51,276 nt of DNA from a virus: positions 1 through 51,276 of the IMG/VR virus record IMGVR_UViG_3300025000_000143. One strand, given 5' to 3'. Position 1 is the first letter of the stretch, and each line of letters opens with the position of its first letter. The notes under the pieces are model-generated. The model worked only from the letters and a program-made list of their open reading frames with translations. It ran no database searches and was not told where the DNA came from. A program made the translations under genes and the position numbers. Below are positions 21,929 through 30,304 of this stretch, piece after piece.

Positions 21929-22506
21929 GTCACAACTCCGAGCTTCAAGAAGCCGAAACGACTCAACAGCAATGCCTCTGCCCTGTCTGTGTCCTTTGCC
22001 CTCATCAACATTGGGGCAGACTTCGGGCAGACTTCAACGGCTCGATTTCGTGATGATATGTCCATCTCTCGCTTGTATCGGTTTTTGGCTTGAACATGCC
22101 CCTTCTTTGCTGCCACATATTCTGCGACCTCTTGAGACGTTGCGTCTTTCCCCGGTTTCTTCGGGCACTTCGGCGGGTTCAATGCTATCCCAACCGCCTT
22201 TTTCCAGTCGGCAGGCCTTGGCTCCGCAATGATTGAAATTCCAAGTGCCATACATGCGCCCCGAAGCGTTCCAACGGTCTTGCCAAACTCAAATGCGTTA
22301 TGTGCCCCATCAGTCGGCATAGGTGAAACACCTTCGATCACGACGCCTAAAATCTGCTCTTTATGATCACCGCTCATATAAGTCGAGAGTTTATGAATCG
22401 CTCCCGGTAAACTCCCGTCGATGTCGTGAAATTCTGCGACGCCTCTATCGTTCAATGCGCAGATTGCTCCCGTCTTTCCTGGATCAATTCCGATTATTAC
22501 TGACAT
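21925..22506 (-). CDS. RuvC-like Holliday junction resolvase
   Basis: 193 aa, RNase H fold. Conserved acidic positions are visible: Asp8 in IGIDPGKTGAI, Glu58 in VVIEGV, and a C-terminal DTDRAEALLL with the last catalytic Asp residues. The pattern is that of phage RuvC proteins, which resolve branched replication or recombination intermediates before packaging. A PKCPKKPGKDAT insertion in the middle is basic. GGAGAGAGAA precedes the ATG. Confidence 0.85.
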   Translation of the reverse strand: MSVIIGIDPGKTGAICALNDRGVAEFHDIDGSLPGAIHKLSTYMSGDHKEQILGVVIEGVSPMPTDGAHNAFEFGKTVGTLRGACMALGISIIAEPRPADWKKAVGIALNPPKCPKKPGKDATSQEVAEYVAAKKGHVQAKNRYKREMDISSRNRAVEVCPKSAPMLMRAKDTDRAEALLLSRFGFLKLGVVT

Positions 22507-22646
22507 TTCTCTCTCCTCTTCGCCGCTCTGTCTCTCTCGACAATCTTCTCAGGTGATAATTTCGCCATTGTCTTACGGCAGTGACCGCACAAGCGCCGGT
22601 TGTCTTCATGGGCATGATCTCGGCGGTTGTTCCGCACCAGATGCAT
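22497..22646 (-). CDS. Small basic protein (49 aa)
   Basis: Starts MHLVRNNRRDHAHEDNRRLC with AGGA 7 nt upstream, right after the methyltransferase stop. The LCGHCRKT segment may bind metal, and the C-terminus is charged and helical (ERDRAAKRREKC). Overlaps the RuvC-like start by 10 nt. Its tight fit into the operon supports a real gene. Confidence 0.55.
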   Translation of the reverse strand: MHLVRNNRRDHAHEDNRRLCGHCRKTMAKLSPEKIVERDRAAKRREKCQ

Positions 22647-22647
22647 T

Positions 22648-23841
22648 TCACAGTCCTAGTCCGTTCTGCCCTTTGAGCCTGTGCTTAATCGCAATGTCGC
22701 AGTATTCAGGACTCAACTCAATGCCTATGCTTTTTCTGCCTAAATCTCGTGCAACCTCGAGCGTTGTTCCGCTTCCCGCGAAGGGGTCAAGTATCATTCC
22801 ACCTTCAGGGCAACCCGCGAGTATGCACGGTTTAATCAAATCAGGCGGATAGGTCGCAAAGTGAGCGAATCTACATGACTTTGTTGGCACATTCCAAACC
22901 GTGCGCTTATTAGCCATAAGGTACGGTGTTCCGTCTGCATGACGATTGCCACTATGTCCATCGAATCCCGTTCCACCTCCGCCTTGCGTAGGATTCCACT
23001 CTTTGCCGCTATGCTTTCGAGTCCCATATCCCTCGGCCTTAGCTCCGCCAAATAGTGGAGGCTTTATTGCATTTCCGTGCCTGCTCTGAGAATTGTGCGC
23101 ATATGGAACATCTTCACCAGAAGCGTGCCCCCGTTTATCTCCGCAAACTGCTTTCATCGGGCCATTTGCTTTCATCCCGCCAAAACCTCTCGAACTACCC
23201 GCTTGAGATTCGACGTTCTGGCCTAATCTCTCAACACTCGAATCTTTGCATGGCTCTTTAATCGCTTCCGCGTCATAGTAATACCGCTCTGACTTTGAGA
23301 GTAAAAACACATACTCATGCGCCTTTGTTGGCCTGTCGGCAACACTCTCAGGCATCGGGTTAGGCTTTGACCAAATGATGTCAGACCTCAAATACCAGCC
23401 ATCGGCACGCAGCGCAAATGCAAGCATCCACGGTATGCCTACAAGGTCTTTCGGTTTCAATCCAGTTTGTGGCATTCGATTAGGTTGACACGACGGATAT
23501 CCGCCGCTTTCAATGACGCTTTCATGCTTGCGGTTTCCGCCTCCTACGCTTCTGCACGATCCTGCTCCGGTTGCATAAGAATCCCCGATATTGAGCCAGA
23601 GCGTGCCATCATTGCGAAGTACGCGCCGAACTTCCCTAAATACCTCAACCATGCTGGTAATATAACCTTCAGGTGTTGTTTCAAGTCCAATTTGACCATC
23701 TGCGCCATAATCACGCAGCCCCCAATAAGGAGGAGAAGTAACGCAACATTGAACCGATTCGGAGCCCATTTCACGCAATACCTCGAGTGAATCCCCTTGA
23801 TACAATGTCGCCATATTGTCAGCGTAATACGGTTGTCTCAA
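22648..23841 (-). CDS. DNA methyltransferase (beta-class, TSPPYW)
   Basis: 397 aa starting at TTG with GAGGAG 6 nt upstream. The catalytic motif TSPPYW is at residues 35-40 and the SAM-binding motif DPFAGSGTT at 352-360, the order of beta-class amino-methyltransferases, giving N4-methylcytosine or N6-methyladenine. The central part is Gly/Ser-rich and variable, probably the target-recognition region. No restriction partner is present, so it likely protects phage DNA or alters expression. Confidence 0.88.
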   Translation of the reverse strand: MRQPYYADNMATLYQGDSLEVLREMGSESVQCCVTSPPYWGLRDYGADGQIGLETTPEGYITSMVEVFREVRRVLRNDGTLWLNIGDSYATGAGSCRSVGGGNRKHESVIESGGYPSCQPNRMPQTGLKPKDLVGIPWMLAFALRADGWYLRSDIIWSKPNPMPESVADRPTKAHEYVFLLSKSERYYYDAEAIKEPCKDSSVERLGQNVESQAGSSRGFGGMKANGPMKAVCGDKRGHASGEDVPYAHNSQSRHGNAIKPPLFGGAKAEGYGTRKHSGKEWNPTQGGGGTGFDGHSGNRHADGTPYLMANKRTVWNVPTKSCRFAHFATYPPDLIKPCILAGCPEGGMILDPFAGSGTTLEVARDLGRKSIGIELSPEYCDIAIKHRLKGQNGLGL

Positions 23842-23851
23842 CTTCTACTCC

Positions 23852-23955
23852 TCACCCTTTCCAATTCGCCTCTAAAATGCCCGAGATTTCGCTTAGTCTC
23901 TCGAACGACTCATCAGCCGTCTAATGCGCCCCGTCGAGTATTTAGGCATTTTCAC
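23852..23955 (-). pseudogene. Short gene apparently broken by a frameshift
   Basis: A frame from GTG at 23955 (MKMPKYSTGRIRRLMSRSRD) stops at 23893. In the -1 frame, 23852-23920 is open and reads DESFERLSEISGILEANWKG, ending inside the methyltransferase's ribosome-binding site. Joined, they would make a plausible 35-aa product; alone each half is odd. Either a recent disruption, an assembly error, or programmed frameshifting. No slippery heptamer obvious. Confidence 0.4.
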
Positions 23956-23963
23956 TGGGGAAA

Positions 23964-24236
23964 CTACCCCTTATTTAACAAAGCGTCCGATTGCTCTTTG
24001 AAATGCCGCCATATCGTCCATTCTCTTCGCTGGATCCACCAACCGGCTTCCCGATGAGCAAGAACTTCCCTCGCCGCTTTGATCTCCGCTTCGCCAAGTT
24101 CACCGGCCTGCTTCCGCATCCAGAGGTCTTCGACGATCTCCTGTTTGATGCGAAGTGCCCACTTGATCTGATCGAGAGAATATCCTTCAATTCCTTTGCG
24201 ACAGTAGAGTTTTTTGCCGGTGGTTGTTATTCTCAT
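23964..24236 (-). CDS. Hypothetical protein (90 aa)
   Basis: The ATG gives MRITTTGKKLYCRKGIEGYS and overlaps the DnaB stop by 4 nt (ATGA). Helical, basic (LRIKQEIVEDLWMRKQAGEL), with no domain recognised. The position next to DnaB is consistent with a replication accessory role, for example a helicase-loading aid, but nothing in the sequence proves it. Confidence 0.65.
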   Translation of the reverse strand: MRITTTGKKLYCRKGIEGYSLDQIKWALRIKQEIVEDLWMRKQAGELGEAEIKAAREVLAHREAGWWIQRREWTIWRHFKEQSDALLNKG

Positions 24237-25615
24237 CCCCAGGTCGCATTCTGCCATGAACCCAAGGCGTCAGGTTTTGGTTCGGCTTGGTCTTTCTCCT
24301 TGTCCGCAAAGATTTGGAAATTACCATCCCACATGACCTCTGCCCTGAACTGGTTTAGGTTTCTCTGCTTGTCGCCGATCAACACCGCCGGTCTTGGGCT
24401 GAATCCTTGAGGGTCGTCCGGATTCTTCGGGTTGTGAATCATGATCACCACGTCGGCGTCTTGTTCGAGCGAGCCCGAATCCCGAAGGTCCTCCTTTGTC
24501 GGCTCTGCTTCGCGCATGTTCTTCGCTGGTCTACTTAGCTGCGATAGCACTATGAACGGCACTTGCAGTTCACGCGCCACGCTTTTCAGGGTTCTCGATA
24601 TGTCTGCAACCTGTTCGTTCCGGCTTGGGGCCTTGTTCGGGATGACTAGCTGGATATAGTCGAGCATTAGGAACTTGACGCCGTGTTCAAGGACCATGCT
24701 CCGCGCGATTGTCGGGATATCCCGAATATGCAGATTGGTCTCGTCACAAATGTACATCGGCCAATCGTACATCTTGCCGTATGAATCGCAGATCCTTTCC
24801 CATCCTGCGTCATCGATCTTTCCGGAACGAAGTGACCGCCCGGACACTCGCGACTTGTGAGAAAGCATCCTCATGGCTAACTGCTCTTTACTCATCTCGA
24901 CACTGAATATTCCGGATGGACACTCGACCGTCGAAGATTCCATTGCGCACTGAAGCATGAGCGCCGTTTTGCCGTTTGAAGGCCTTGCTGCGATGAAGAT
25001 ATAATCACCGTTCTGCCAGCCCATAGTCTGCGAATCAAGGGCATGTATTCCCGTAGGTATGCCCGTGATCTCTCGCGGATCGTGATAACGAGCTTCAATT
25101 CGCTCGAATGCTTCACTTGCCGCTTCTCGAATATGGGTGTAGCTTTTACGATTCCCTTCTTTCGCGAGATTCAATATGCCGGTTTGCCCGTAAGCAACGA
25201 CTTCAGGGAACGGCTTGTCACGATCATGAGCACTTTGCGCTAACGTCGTCGCCATGTCGATGCACTGGCGCCGGAGTGAGCAGTCTTTTACTTTCTGCGC
25301 ATACCACTCCGCGTTCAATGCCGATGCTACAGTGTCGACCAGTGCCATAAGATACTCTGTGTTGCCGACCATTTCGAGTTTGCTGCGCTCCTTCAGGTCT
25401 TCCTGAACCGTCACCAGGTCAACCGGCTCTTTCTTTTGAACCAGTCTCATCATTGTCTCGAAGATGGTTGAATGAGCGTCCCGGTAAAAGTCGCCTGACG
25501 TAAGTAACGCCGAGCATTTTTCAAGCGCTCCTTTGTCAATCATCATTGATCCGAGTGTGGATTGCTCGGCCTCAAGACTTTGCGGCGGGATTCTATCCAT
25601 CAGTGGATCAAGCAT
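24233..25615 (-). CDS. dnaB: Replicative DNA helicase (DnaB family)
   Basis: 460 aa, full length for DnaB. The N-terminal domain begins QSLEAEQSTLGSMM, a hallmark opening. Walker A is RPSNGKTA (residues 211-218). The C-terminal RecA-like domain includes the DYIQLV Walker B and QLSRPAK sensor region and the arginine-finger segment. It unwinds DNA ahead of the phage replication fork. It overlaps the upstream DnaD-like gene by 8 nt, giving a compact initiation cassette. Confidence 0.93.
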   Translation of the reverse strand: MLDPLMDRIPPQSLEAEQSTLGSMMIDKGALEKCSALLTSGDFYRDAHSTIFETMMRLVQKKEPVDLVTVQEDLKERSKLEMVGNTEYLMALVDTVASALNAEWYAQKVKDCSLRRQCIDMATTLAQSAHDRDKPFPEVVAYGQTGILNLAKEGNRKSYTHIREAASEAFERIEARYHDPREITGIPTGIHALDSQTMGWQNGDYIFIAARPSNGKTALMLQCAMESSTVECPSGIFSVEMSKEQLAMRMLSHKSRVSGRSLRSGKIDDAGWERICDSYGKMYDWPMYICDETNLHIRDIPTIARSMVLEHGVKFLMLDYIQLVIPNKAPSRNEQVADISRTLKSVARELQVPFIVLSQLSRPAKNMREAEPTKEDLRDSGSLEQDADVVIMIHNPKNPDDPQGFSPRPAVLIGDKQRNLNQFRAEVMWDGNFQIFADKEKDQAEPKPDALGSWQNATWG

Positions 25616-26603
25616 TTCTCTTCCTCACAGCTATGTATCCTGGATGATTCGCCCATTGCTCAAGCATCTTAGGAATCTTGCCTTCGCGTTCCAGTGCACA
25701 AGCTGGACAACCTGCGAAAGACGGTTGATCGGGAAAATGCGCGTGTCCCGGCACCGCATGAGTCATGCAGTAATCGTTCTCCCATTGTTCGCGTTGCCGG
25801 GGTTTCTGCGGCTCAGTCCCACACGATGCCTGAGTAAACGCCATTTGCGCGGAACCCTTATCCAGCCAATCCTCGAACGGTCTCTTTCTCGAAAGGAATG
25901 TTGCCGGCATCTTGATGAACTCGGGTTCTTTGCCTTTTACTGAGTTTGCGTAGTTTTGGCATGCTTGCAATAAGGTTTCTGGCTCCACGCCTTCTTTCAC
26001 CCGCTGTTTGTAGCATCCGTATGCCGCTCTCTTTTCAATTCCACGAGGGTAAAAAGACCACCAGGTCTCGAAATCCTCGGAGTATGGTTCAAGCACTTTC
26101 TTCGCAGACCCGTTTTCTATCACATCCCCTTTAGGGGGTAAGGGGGTATTATTCTCTACTCTACTCTCCTCTACTCTCCTCTGTGGATTTCTACATGTAG
26201 AAACTGTATCTGTGTCGGTGTTTCTACTGTAGTTAACCGGCTTAACTGGCATTTCTACACGCCGATTCTTGTAAACTGCCGCAATTCCTTCGATAAAGTT
26301 ATCTGACCACACTATGTTTTTTTCTCTCCATAATGGAGCGTCTATCGCTTCCAAAGTTGCCAAAAGATCAAGAATCTGCCTGCATGATTCCTCGCTGAGC
26401 CTTGTCTTTGCCTGGAAGAATTCCCAATCAACTGGATTATCCAGAGTTAAGAAATGGCCTTCCGCTGAACCCAACGATTCAAGCAATTTGAACCAGAAAG
26501 CATACCCATCATTGCCAAAACGCTGTTCGATTATGAACATGGTTTTTCCATGAACGCATTGATGCGAAAACCAATCTACCGTTTGTGTCTTTGGTCTAGC
26601 CAT
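25608..26603 (-). CDS. DnaD-like replication initiation / helicase-loader protein
   Basis: 331 aa. The ATG giving MARPKTQTVDWFSHQ is preferred (GAGGA upstream). Residues 5-115 resemble the Lin1244/Lin1753-like N-terminal domain of phage replisome organisers (FIIEQRFGNDGYAFWFKLLE). The middle is Arg/Glu/Val repeats, then an F-E-x-W-W-x-x-YP motif (FETWWSFYPRGIEKRAA) seen in DnaT/DnaD-type helicase-loader tails. C-terminal Cys residues (CPACALE) may bind metal. It overlaps dnaB, supporting origin recognition or helicase loading. Confidence 0.7.
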   Translation of the reverse strand: MARPKTQTVDWFSHQCVHGKTMFIIEQRFGNDGYAFWFKLLESLGSAEGHFLTLDNPVDWEFFQAKTRLSEESCRQILDLLATLEAIDAPLWREKNIVWSDNFIEGIAAVYKNRRVEMPVKPVNYSRNTDTDTVSTCRNPQRRVEESRVENNTPLPPKGDVIENGSAKKVLEPYSEDFETWWSFYPRGIEKRAAYGCYKQRVKEGVEPETLLQACQNYANSVKGKEPEFIKMPATFLSRKRPFEDWLDKGSAQMAFTQASCGTEPQKPRQREQWENDYCMTHAVPGHAHFPDQPSFAGCPACALEREGKIPKMLEQWANHPGYIAVRKRNA

Positions 26604-26666
26604 ATTACTAATCCTCAACTCTCGTGTCCCTATTTATCAGGTATTGTCTAAGACATAACCCCACGC

Positions 26667-26846
26667 TCATTCACTCGTGGACTGTGACACTTCCTCGACA
26701 TCTATGACACCAGTATTCGCCTTGCGTTTCTCTTCGATCTTTCGTATCAAATCACCAGCCGCTTTACGCATGGAAGGTGTATTCATCTTTGATACTCCGG
26801 TATTCCGAGAGCGTCTTATGAGGTGATCGGTGTTCCCGGTGTTCAT
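26667..26846 (-). CDS. Small basic protein (59 aa)
   Basis: The ATG giving MNTGNTDHLIRRSRNTGVSK overlaps the previous stop by 4 nt; GGAGG lies 8 nt upstream. Helical, basic C-terminal half (KAAGDLIRKIEEKRKAN). No family. The short overlap supports it as a coupled member of the replication operon. Confidence 0.55.
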   Translation of the reverse strand: MNTGNTDHLIRRSRNTGVSKMNTPSMRKAAGDLIRKIEEKRKANTGVIDVEEVSQSTSE

Positions 26847-27697
26847 ACTAACGACCTCCACTCATCCGGCACTTCTCGAAGTTCTCTCGGATTCTGCATC
26901 AGCTTCCCGGTTCGCGGGTTGACGAGCTCTCTCCAGATGTGCGTGATGTTCTTCGTGAATATCTTGCATCCAGCCCGTGCAGCACCATTGATTACCGGTT
27001 GTGCCCACTCTGCACGAATGCCGCCTGGCTCATCAGGACGTAGGACGTGTTTATCAGAGTTGGACTTGCCGCCGATCACAATCCACGAGGCTCGGGTATT
27101 CAGGAACATCACGCCTAGTTCAAGTTCAGTTCCTACTGACCCCAGTAGAGGCTCGAATGAAAAGAATCTATGCGAGATAAGCGGGCCAAAAAACCGCGAT
27201 AGAGAGTGTGCAGATTCCCATTCACGCGGATTTTTTGGCCCTGTAATGCTCACTCCGTACCAACAGTTGCCACCCATTAGAATAGTTTTAAGATTCTCAG
27301 GCTTCTTAGTCAACATGACGTGAACGTGTTGAGGCGTTGCTTCCATACAGTCATATTCTGCGTCTCTCCAAGCCGGATCAACTCCATCGCAGCACCGATC
27401 TCCGCCAAAGTCCCATGCAATCACATGAGGCTTTCGCAGTCTCTTGATTGCGTCCAGCACTTCGGGATGGAAGGCGGGTTTGAATGGATCGTAGCATCCA
27501 TTTGGCGGACACCCGTGTTCATGGTGATCTACACAACCCTCACACTCATGCGCCTCTGCCATGCTTTTCGCCCAACAATCCTCAGACACTGCGCAGATAT
27601 CAGCCCCGTTTGTGCATCCAGTGATCGGATCAGCACGAACCGCGTTCACCGCCTTGAGGTATGGAATCTGTGTTCCGAATACTAATCGCTGCTTCAT
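26843..27697 (-). CDS. Phage Gp37/Gp68 (DUF5131) family protein
   Basis: 284 aa. The region near residues 20-60 is family-like: a GCT Cys (Cys28), then Cys35 and Cys41 followed by WAKSMAE, and the later blocks HVMLTKKPENL, NCWYGVSITGPKN and SFEPLLG match the conserved segments of Gp37/Gp68 proteins, a family related to radical SAM TIM barrels. Cys spacing (C-x6-C-x5-C) differs from the usual CX3CX2C or CX6-7CX2C, and extra Cys pairs (CEGC, CPPNGC) follow, so the cluster may be unusual. Function unproven. Within the replication operon. Confidence 0.75.
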   Translation of the reverse strand: MKQRLVFGTQIPYLKAVNAVRADPITGCTNGADICAVSEDCWAKSMAEAHECEGCVDHHEHGCPPNGCYDPFKPAFHPEVLDAIKRLRKPHVIAWDFGGDRCCDGVDPAWRDAEYDCMEATPQHVHVMLTKKPENLKTILMGGNCWYGVSITGPKNPREWESAHSLSRFFGPLISHRFFSFEPLLGSVGTELELGVMFLNTRASWIVIGGKSNSDKHVLRPDEPGGIRAEWAQPVINGAARAGCKIFTKNITHIWRELVNPRTGKLMQNPRELREVPDEWRSLV

Positions 27698-28788
27698 TTA
27701 TTCACCGCCTCCCAAACCTTCCGAATCTCTTCATCGGAGAGTTTTGTCAACGTCTCGGCCTTGCCGACTGCATCTTTGATGAACTTAACTCTTGCCAGGT
27801 CGCCCATGTTGCGTTCTGCGAAGACGGTTTCGATTTCTGAAATCATCTCGGGAATGTTCGACTGATGGTCTTCCTGCACATCAGTCGTTTGACTGGCCTC
27901 ACTGCCTGCCCGTTGACGCGCCTCTGTGCAGATAGCGCATAGATCGACTCCAAACCTCTTTTGACTGATCTTCGCTATATTGGAGGCTGAGTAGACGCGT
28001 CCTTTTATGTCAGCGTCGACGATCTCCTTTTGGCAATCGGTACACGTCAGCGATACAGAGCCGCCTTTTGCCCACAACGAAACTGCCTTGCCTGCACTCT
28101 CGTCTATTAAGCTGCCAGCAGGGAACAAATGCTTGTGCTGCTCCTGCAACTTCAAGAACTGTGGGATTCCCGGATTCTCAGGCGTCAGCAGCATCGACAC
28201 CGTGAGTTCATACGGAAGTTCCTTTGAGCAGATCGGCTGCCAACCTATCGGAACAATGACCGTCTTGTTCTGCGCATCCTTCTCCATCTTCACCTTTTCC
28301 TCAGCCCTGAAGCAGAGTATCAGGTGCGCATTGACTTGGAGAAGACGCTGAATCATGTGCTTGTGTGCTGATTTCGGCTTTATCCAAGCCGCCATCTTGC
28401 ATGATTCACGCTTCTTCCAATCATCACCGGCCATGCGTTGGAGTTCTTCTTCTTGGTACTCGAGGACGCCGCCAACGCCAGACCACTCGTGAGACATAGA
28501 ATCGACGACAATCACTTTGTAGCCAGCCTTGGCCGCACTTGCGATAGCGTCGGCATAAGCGTCTGGTCTGAACGGCTCATTCATCTGCGCATGGTCAAAA
28601 TCGAATCTGTCTGCGTAGTGCAAGGCACGTCTCTTCTCGGTATCTATCACCGCAAAACGCTCCCCAGGTGCGCACATACCACTTGCAAGACGCATAGCTG
28701 AAAAACTCTTCCCGGATCCCGAGGCCCCAATAAGCCCAACGAGCAGCCCCACTTCTTCACGGATTGCTTTTCTGAAGGTGTATGCCAT
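27694..28788 (-). CDS. P-loop recombination ATPase (Sak4-like/RecA-type)
   Basis: 364 aa from the ATG giving MAYTFRKAIREE. Walker A GASGSGKS lies at residues 21-28 and a Walker B-like IVVDSMSHEW about 70 residues on, typical of the RecA-like AAA_24/Sak4 group of phage single-strand annealing or loading ATPases. A C-terminal pair of Cys motifs (CTDCQKEI, CAICTEA) suggests a zinc site, absent from minimal Sak4 proteins. It lies with an exonuclease, an SMC-like ATPase and small zinc proteins, which together form a recombination module. Confidence 0.75.
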   Translation of the reverse strand: MAYTFRKAIREEVGLLVGLIGASGSGKSFSAMRLASGMCAPGERFAVIDTEKRRALHYADRFDFDHAQMNEPFRPDAYADAIASAAKAGYKVIVVDSMSHEWSGVGGVLEYQEEELQRMAGDDWKKRESCKMAAWIKPKSAHKHMIQRLLQVNAHLILCFRAEEKVKMEKDAQNKTVIVPIGWQPICSKELPYELTVSMLLTPENPGIPQFLKLQEQHKHLFPAGSLIDESAGKAVSLWAKGGSVSLTCTDCQKEIVDADIKGRVYSASNIAKISQKRFGVDLCAICTEARQRAGSEASQTTDVQEDHQSNIPEMISEIETVFAERNMGDLARVKFIKDAVGKAETLTKLSDEEIRKVWEAVNK

Positions 28789-28970
28789 TATTTCGCCTCC
28801 CTGCAGCATCTAATTGCCTTTAGCGCCTTGTTGTAAGACATGCTCTTTATCCACTTCCATGCGATTTTGTCTATAGCACTAGCGCCTGCGGCCTCTGCAT
28901 GTTCGCGTGCCTCTTTTCGCAACTCAAAGACGGGATCTCCTGGAGTGTCTATTTTGTTTTGCCTGGCCAT
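28788..28970 (-). CDS. Small hypothetical protein (60 aa)
   Basis: The ATG giving MARQNKIDTPGDPVFELRKE follows the exonuclease stop by 1 nt. Helical and basic (AAGASAIDKIAWKWIKSMSY). No family recognised. Sits between the exonuclease and P-loop ATPase genes and shares a TAATG junction with the latter. A longer upstream frame would overlap the exonuclease by about 160 nt and is not preferred. Confidence 0.55.
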   Translation of the reverse strand: MARQNKIDTPGDPVFELRKEAREHAEAAGASAIDKIAWKWIKSMSYNKALKAIRCCREAK

Positions 28971-28971
28971 G

Positions 28972-29904
28972 TCAAATGCCCTCCCCTTGTTGCGACGCTT
29001 CCCACTGGGTGAACGCCCAGACAGGCGGTTCGACGTTGCAGATTCTCGATGGATAACCCGGCCAACAATCCGAAGCCAGGCACTTCTTCCAAATCTCGAT
29101 TCCGCGTTCTGCCCGACTGCCCATGTCGGCAAATTGTGGACTTAACTCGATCAATGAGCAGAGGTATGGCGCTTTGTTCTCCTGGAACAAGAATACAAAT
29201 CGCGGAACCTTCCCGGTGAGCATGTAAACCCCGCGCTTGTAGAGCCAATCTTGAATCTCATAGCCCATGTTGAGAATGAGTCTCTCGATTCCCTCTGGGT
29301 TCGCAGAAACGCCCGTGGTCTTGTAGTCGAGAATGTACGCATCGTCAAGCGGCATCCAGTCCGGGCGAGCCTTGAACCATATGCCATCTTCAACCCAAAC
29401 AAAAGTCCGTTCGGAACGCCCCTCCGCTTGAAGGTCATTTATCCGAAGTTCCGATCCCGCAAGGAATCTCTTCGCCGCATCCACCATCAATACAACTTCG
29501 TCGTATTTGGCGCGCAGGAGTGGAATTTTTCCGTCAAGTCTCGCAAAGTCGCGGGCTTCCTTTGCCTCCTTCGTGCGCCATGAATCGGCTTCAATAACAG
29601 CCACAGAGTCTACGCCCTCCAGAAGCAGAGAGTGCGCCGCAGTCCCGATGTCGAACTTGCTTTCATCTTCCTCGGGCATGAAGCGTCCAAGCGCAGGATG
29701 ATTTATGTAAGCGACTTGCGGACTTTTCATCAACAAGTGCTTGAGTGCGCCGGTTGATAGACACGGCGCGGGGAAACTGTCGCCGTGGTAAATGTGTTCC
29801 GGCACGCCCTCGTAGATTCCGGGCGCAATGATCTTCATGCCTTCGCCCGCTTTGATAGCGGCGTCTAACTCGGCTTGAGTGGATACTGTTTTCATATCAT
29901 ACAT
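28972..29904 (-). CDS. RecE/Cas4-type PD-(D/E)XK exonuclease
   Basis: 310 aa; ATG chosen with AAGGA 8 nt upstream, overlapping the previous gene by 8 nt. Visible catalytic features are GTAAHSLLL (His91), Asp182 in KARPDWMPL and DYKTT (Asp193, Lys195), the pattern of PD-(D/E)XK exonucleases related to RecE and the YqaJ/DUF3799 group. These resect double-stranded ends to give 3' overhangs for annealing. Pairs naturally with the nearby annealing ATPase. Confidence 0.8.
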   Translation of the reverse strand: MYDMKTVSTQAELDAAIKAGEGMKIIAPGIYEGVPEHIYHGDSFPAPCLSTGALKHLLMKSPQVAYINHPALGRFMPEEDESKFDIGTAAHSLLLEGVDSVAVIEADSWRTKEAKEARDFARLDGKIPLLRAKYDEVVLMVDAAKRFLAGSELRINDLQAEGRSERTFVWVEDGIWFKARPDWMPLDDAYILDYKTTGVSANPEGIERLILNMGYEIQDWLYKRGVYMLTGKVPRFVFLFQENKAPYLCSLIELSPQFADMGSRAERGIEIWKKCLASDCWPGYPSRICNVEPPVWAFTQWEASQQGEGI

Positions 29905-30304
29905 TGGCTTGTCCTTCTGGCTCCGTAGCAGGGCAATCAAGCGCTTCGATTAAGTAATCCCTGATCACGACTATCGGCATGTTGCAATCATCGTGCTGAC
30001 CTGAACAATCGGTATCAAGTTGATATTGCGCCTTGTCGATCACGGCTCTGAGCCTGTCCACCTCTGCGAGTAGCTTTCGAGCAATTAAGTAATGCTGTTC
30101 GTCGAAATTACAGAGATTTTCCAGCAGGGTCATATCAGGCCCGTAATAGTGAGAAACGATCTTGTAATCGTTCTTCTTGAAATTAAGCGAGGCAGTAAAG
30201 TCGACGCCTTGCTCAACTACCGTATTTTCAAGTAGTTTACGGATGATATCCAAGTCTGCGGCCGGCATTTTCCAGCCTTCGGGAACAGTGTATGCTTTAG
30301 GCAT
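29897..30304 (-). CDS. Hypothetical protein (135 aa)
   Basis: The ATG giving MPKAYTVPEGWKMPAADL overlaps the end of the SMC-like gene. Contains helices (LARKLLAEVDRLRAVIDKAQ) and a Cys/Asp/His-rich tail (TDCSGQHDDCNMPI). Its layout recalls accessory proteins of the 16-20 kb array. No family assigned. It may be recombination-associated by position. Confidence 0.6.
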   Translation of the reverse strand: MPKAYTVPEGWKMPAADLDIIRKLLENTVVEQGVDFTASLNFKKNDYKIVSHYYGPDMTLLENLCNFDEQHYLIARKLLAEVDRLRAVIDKAQYQLDTDCSGQHDDCNMPIVVIRDYLIEALDCPATEPEGQANV

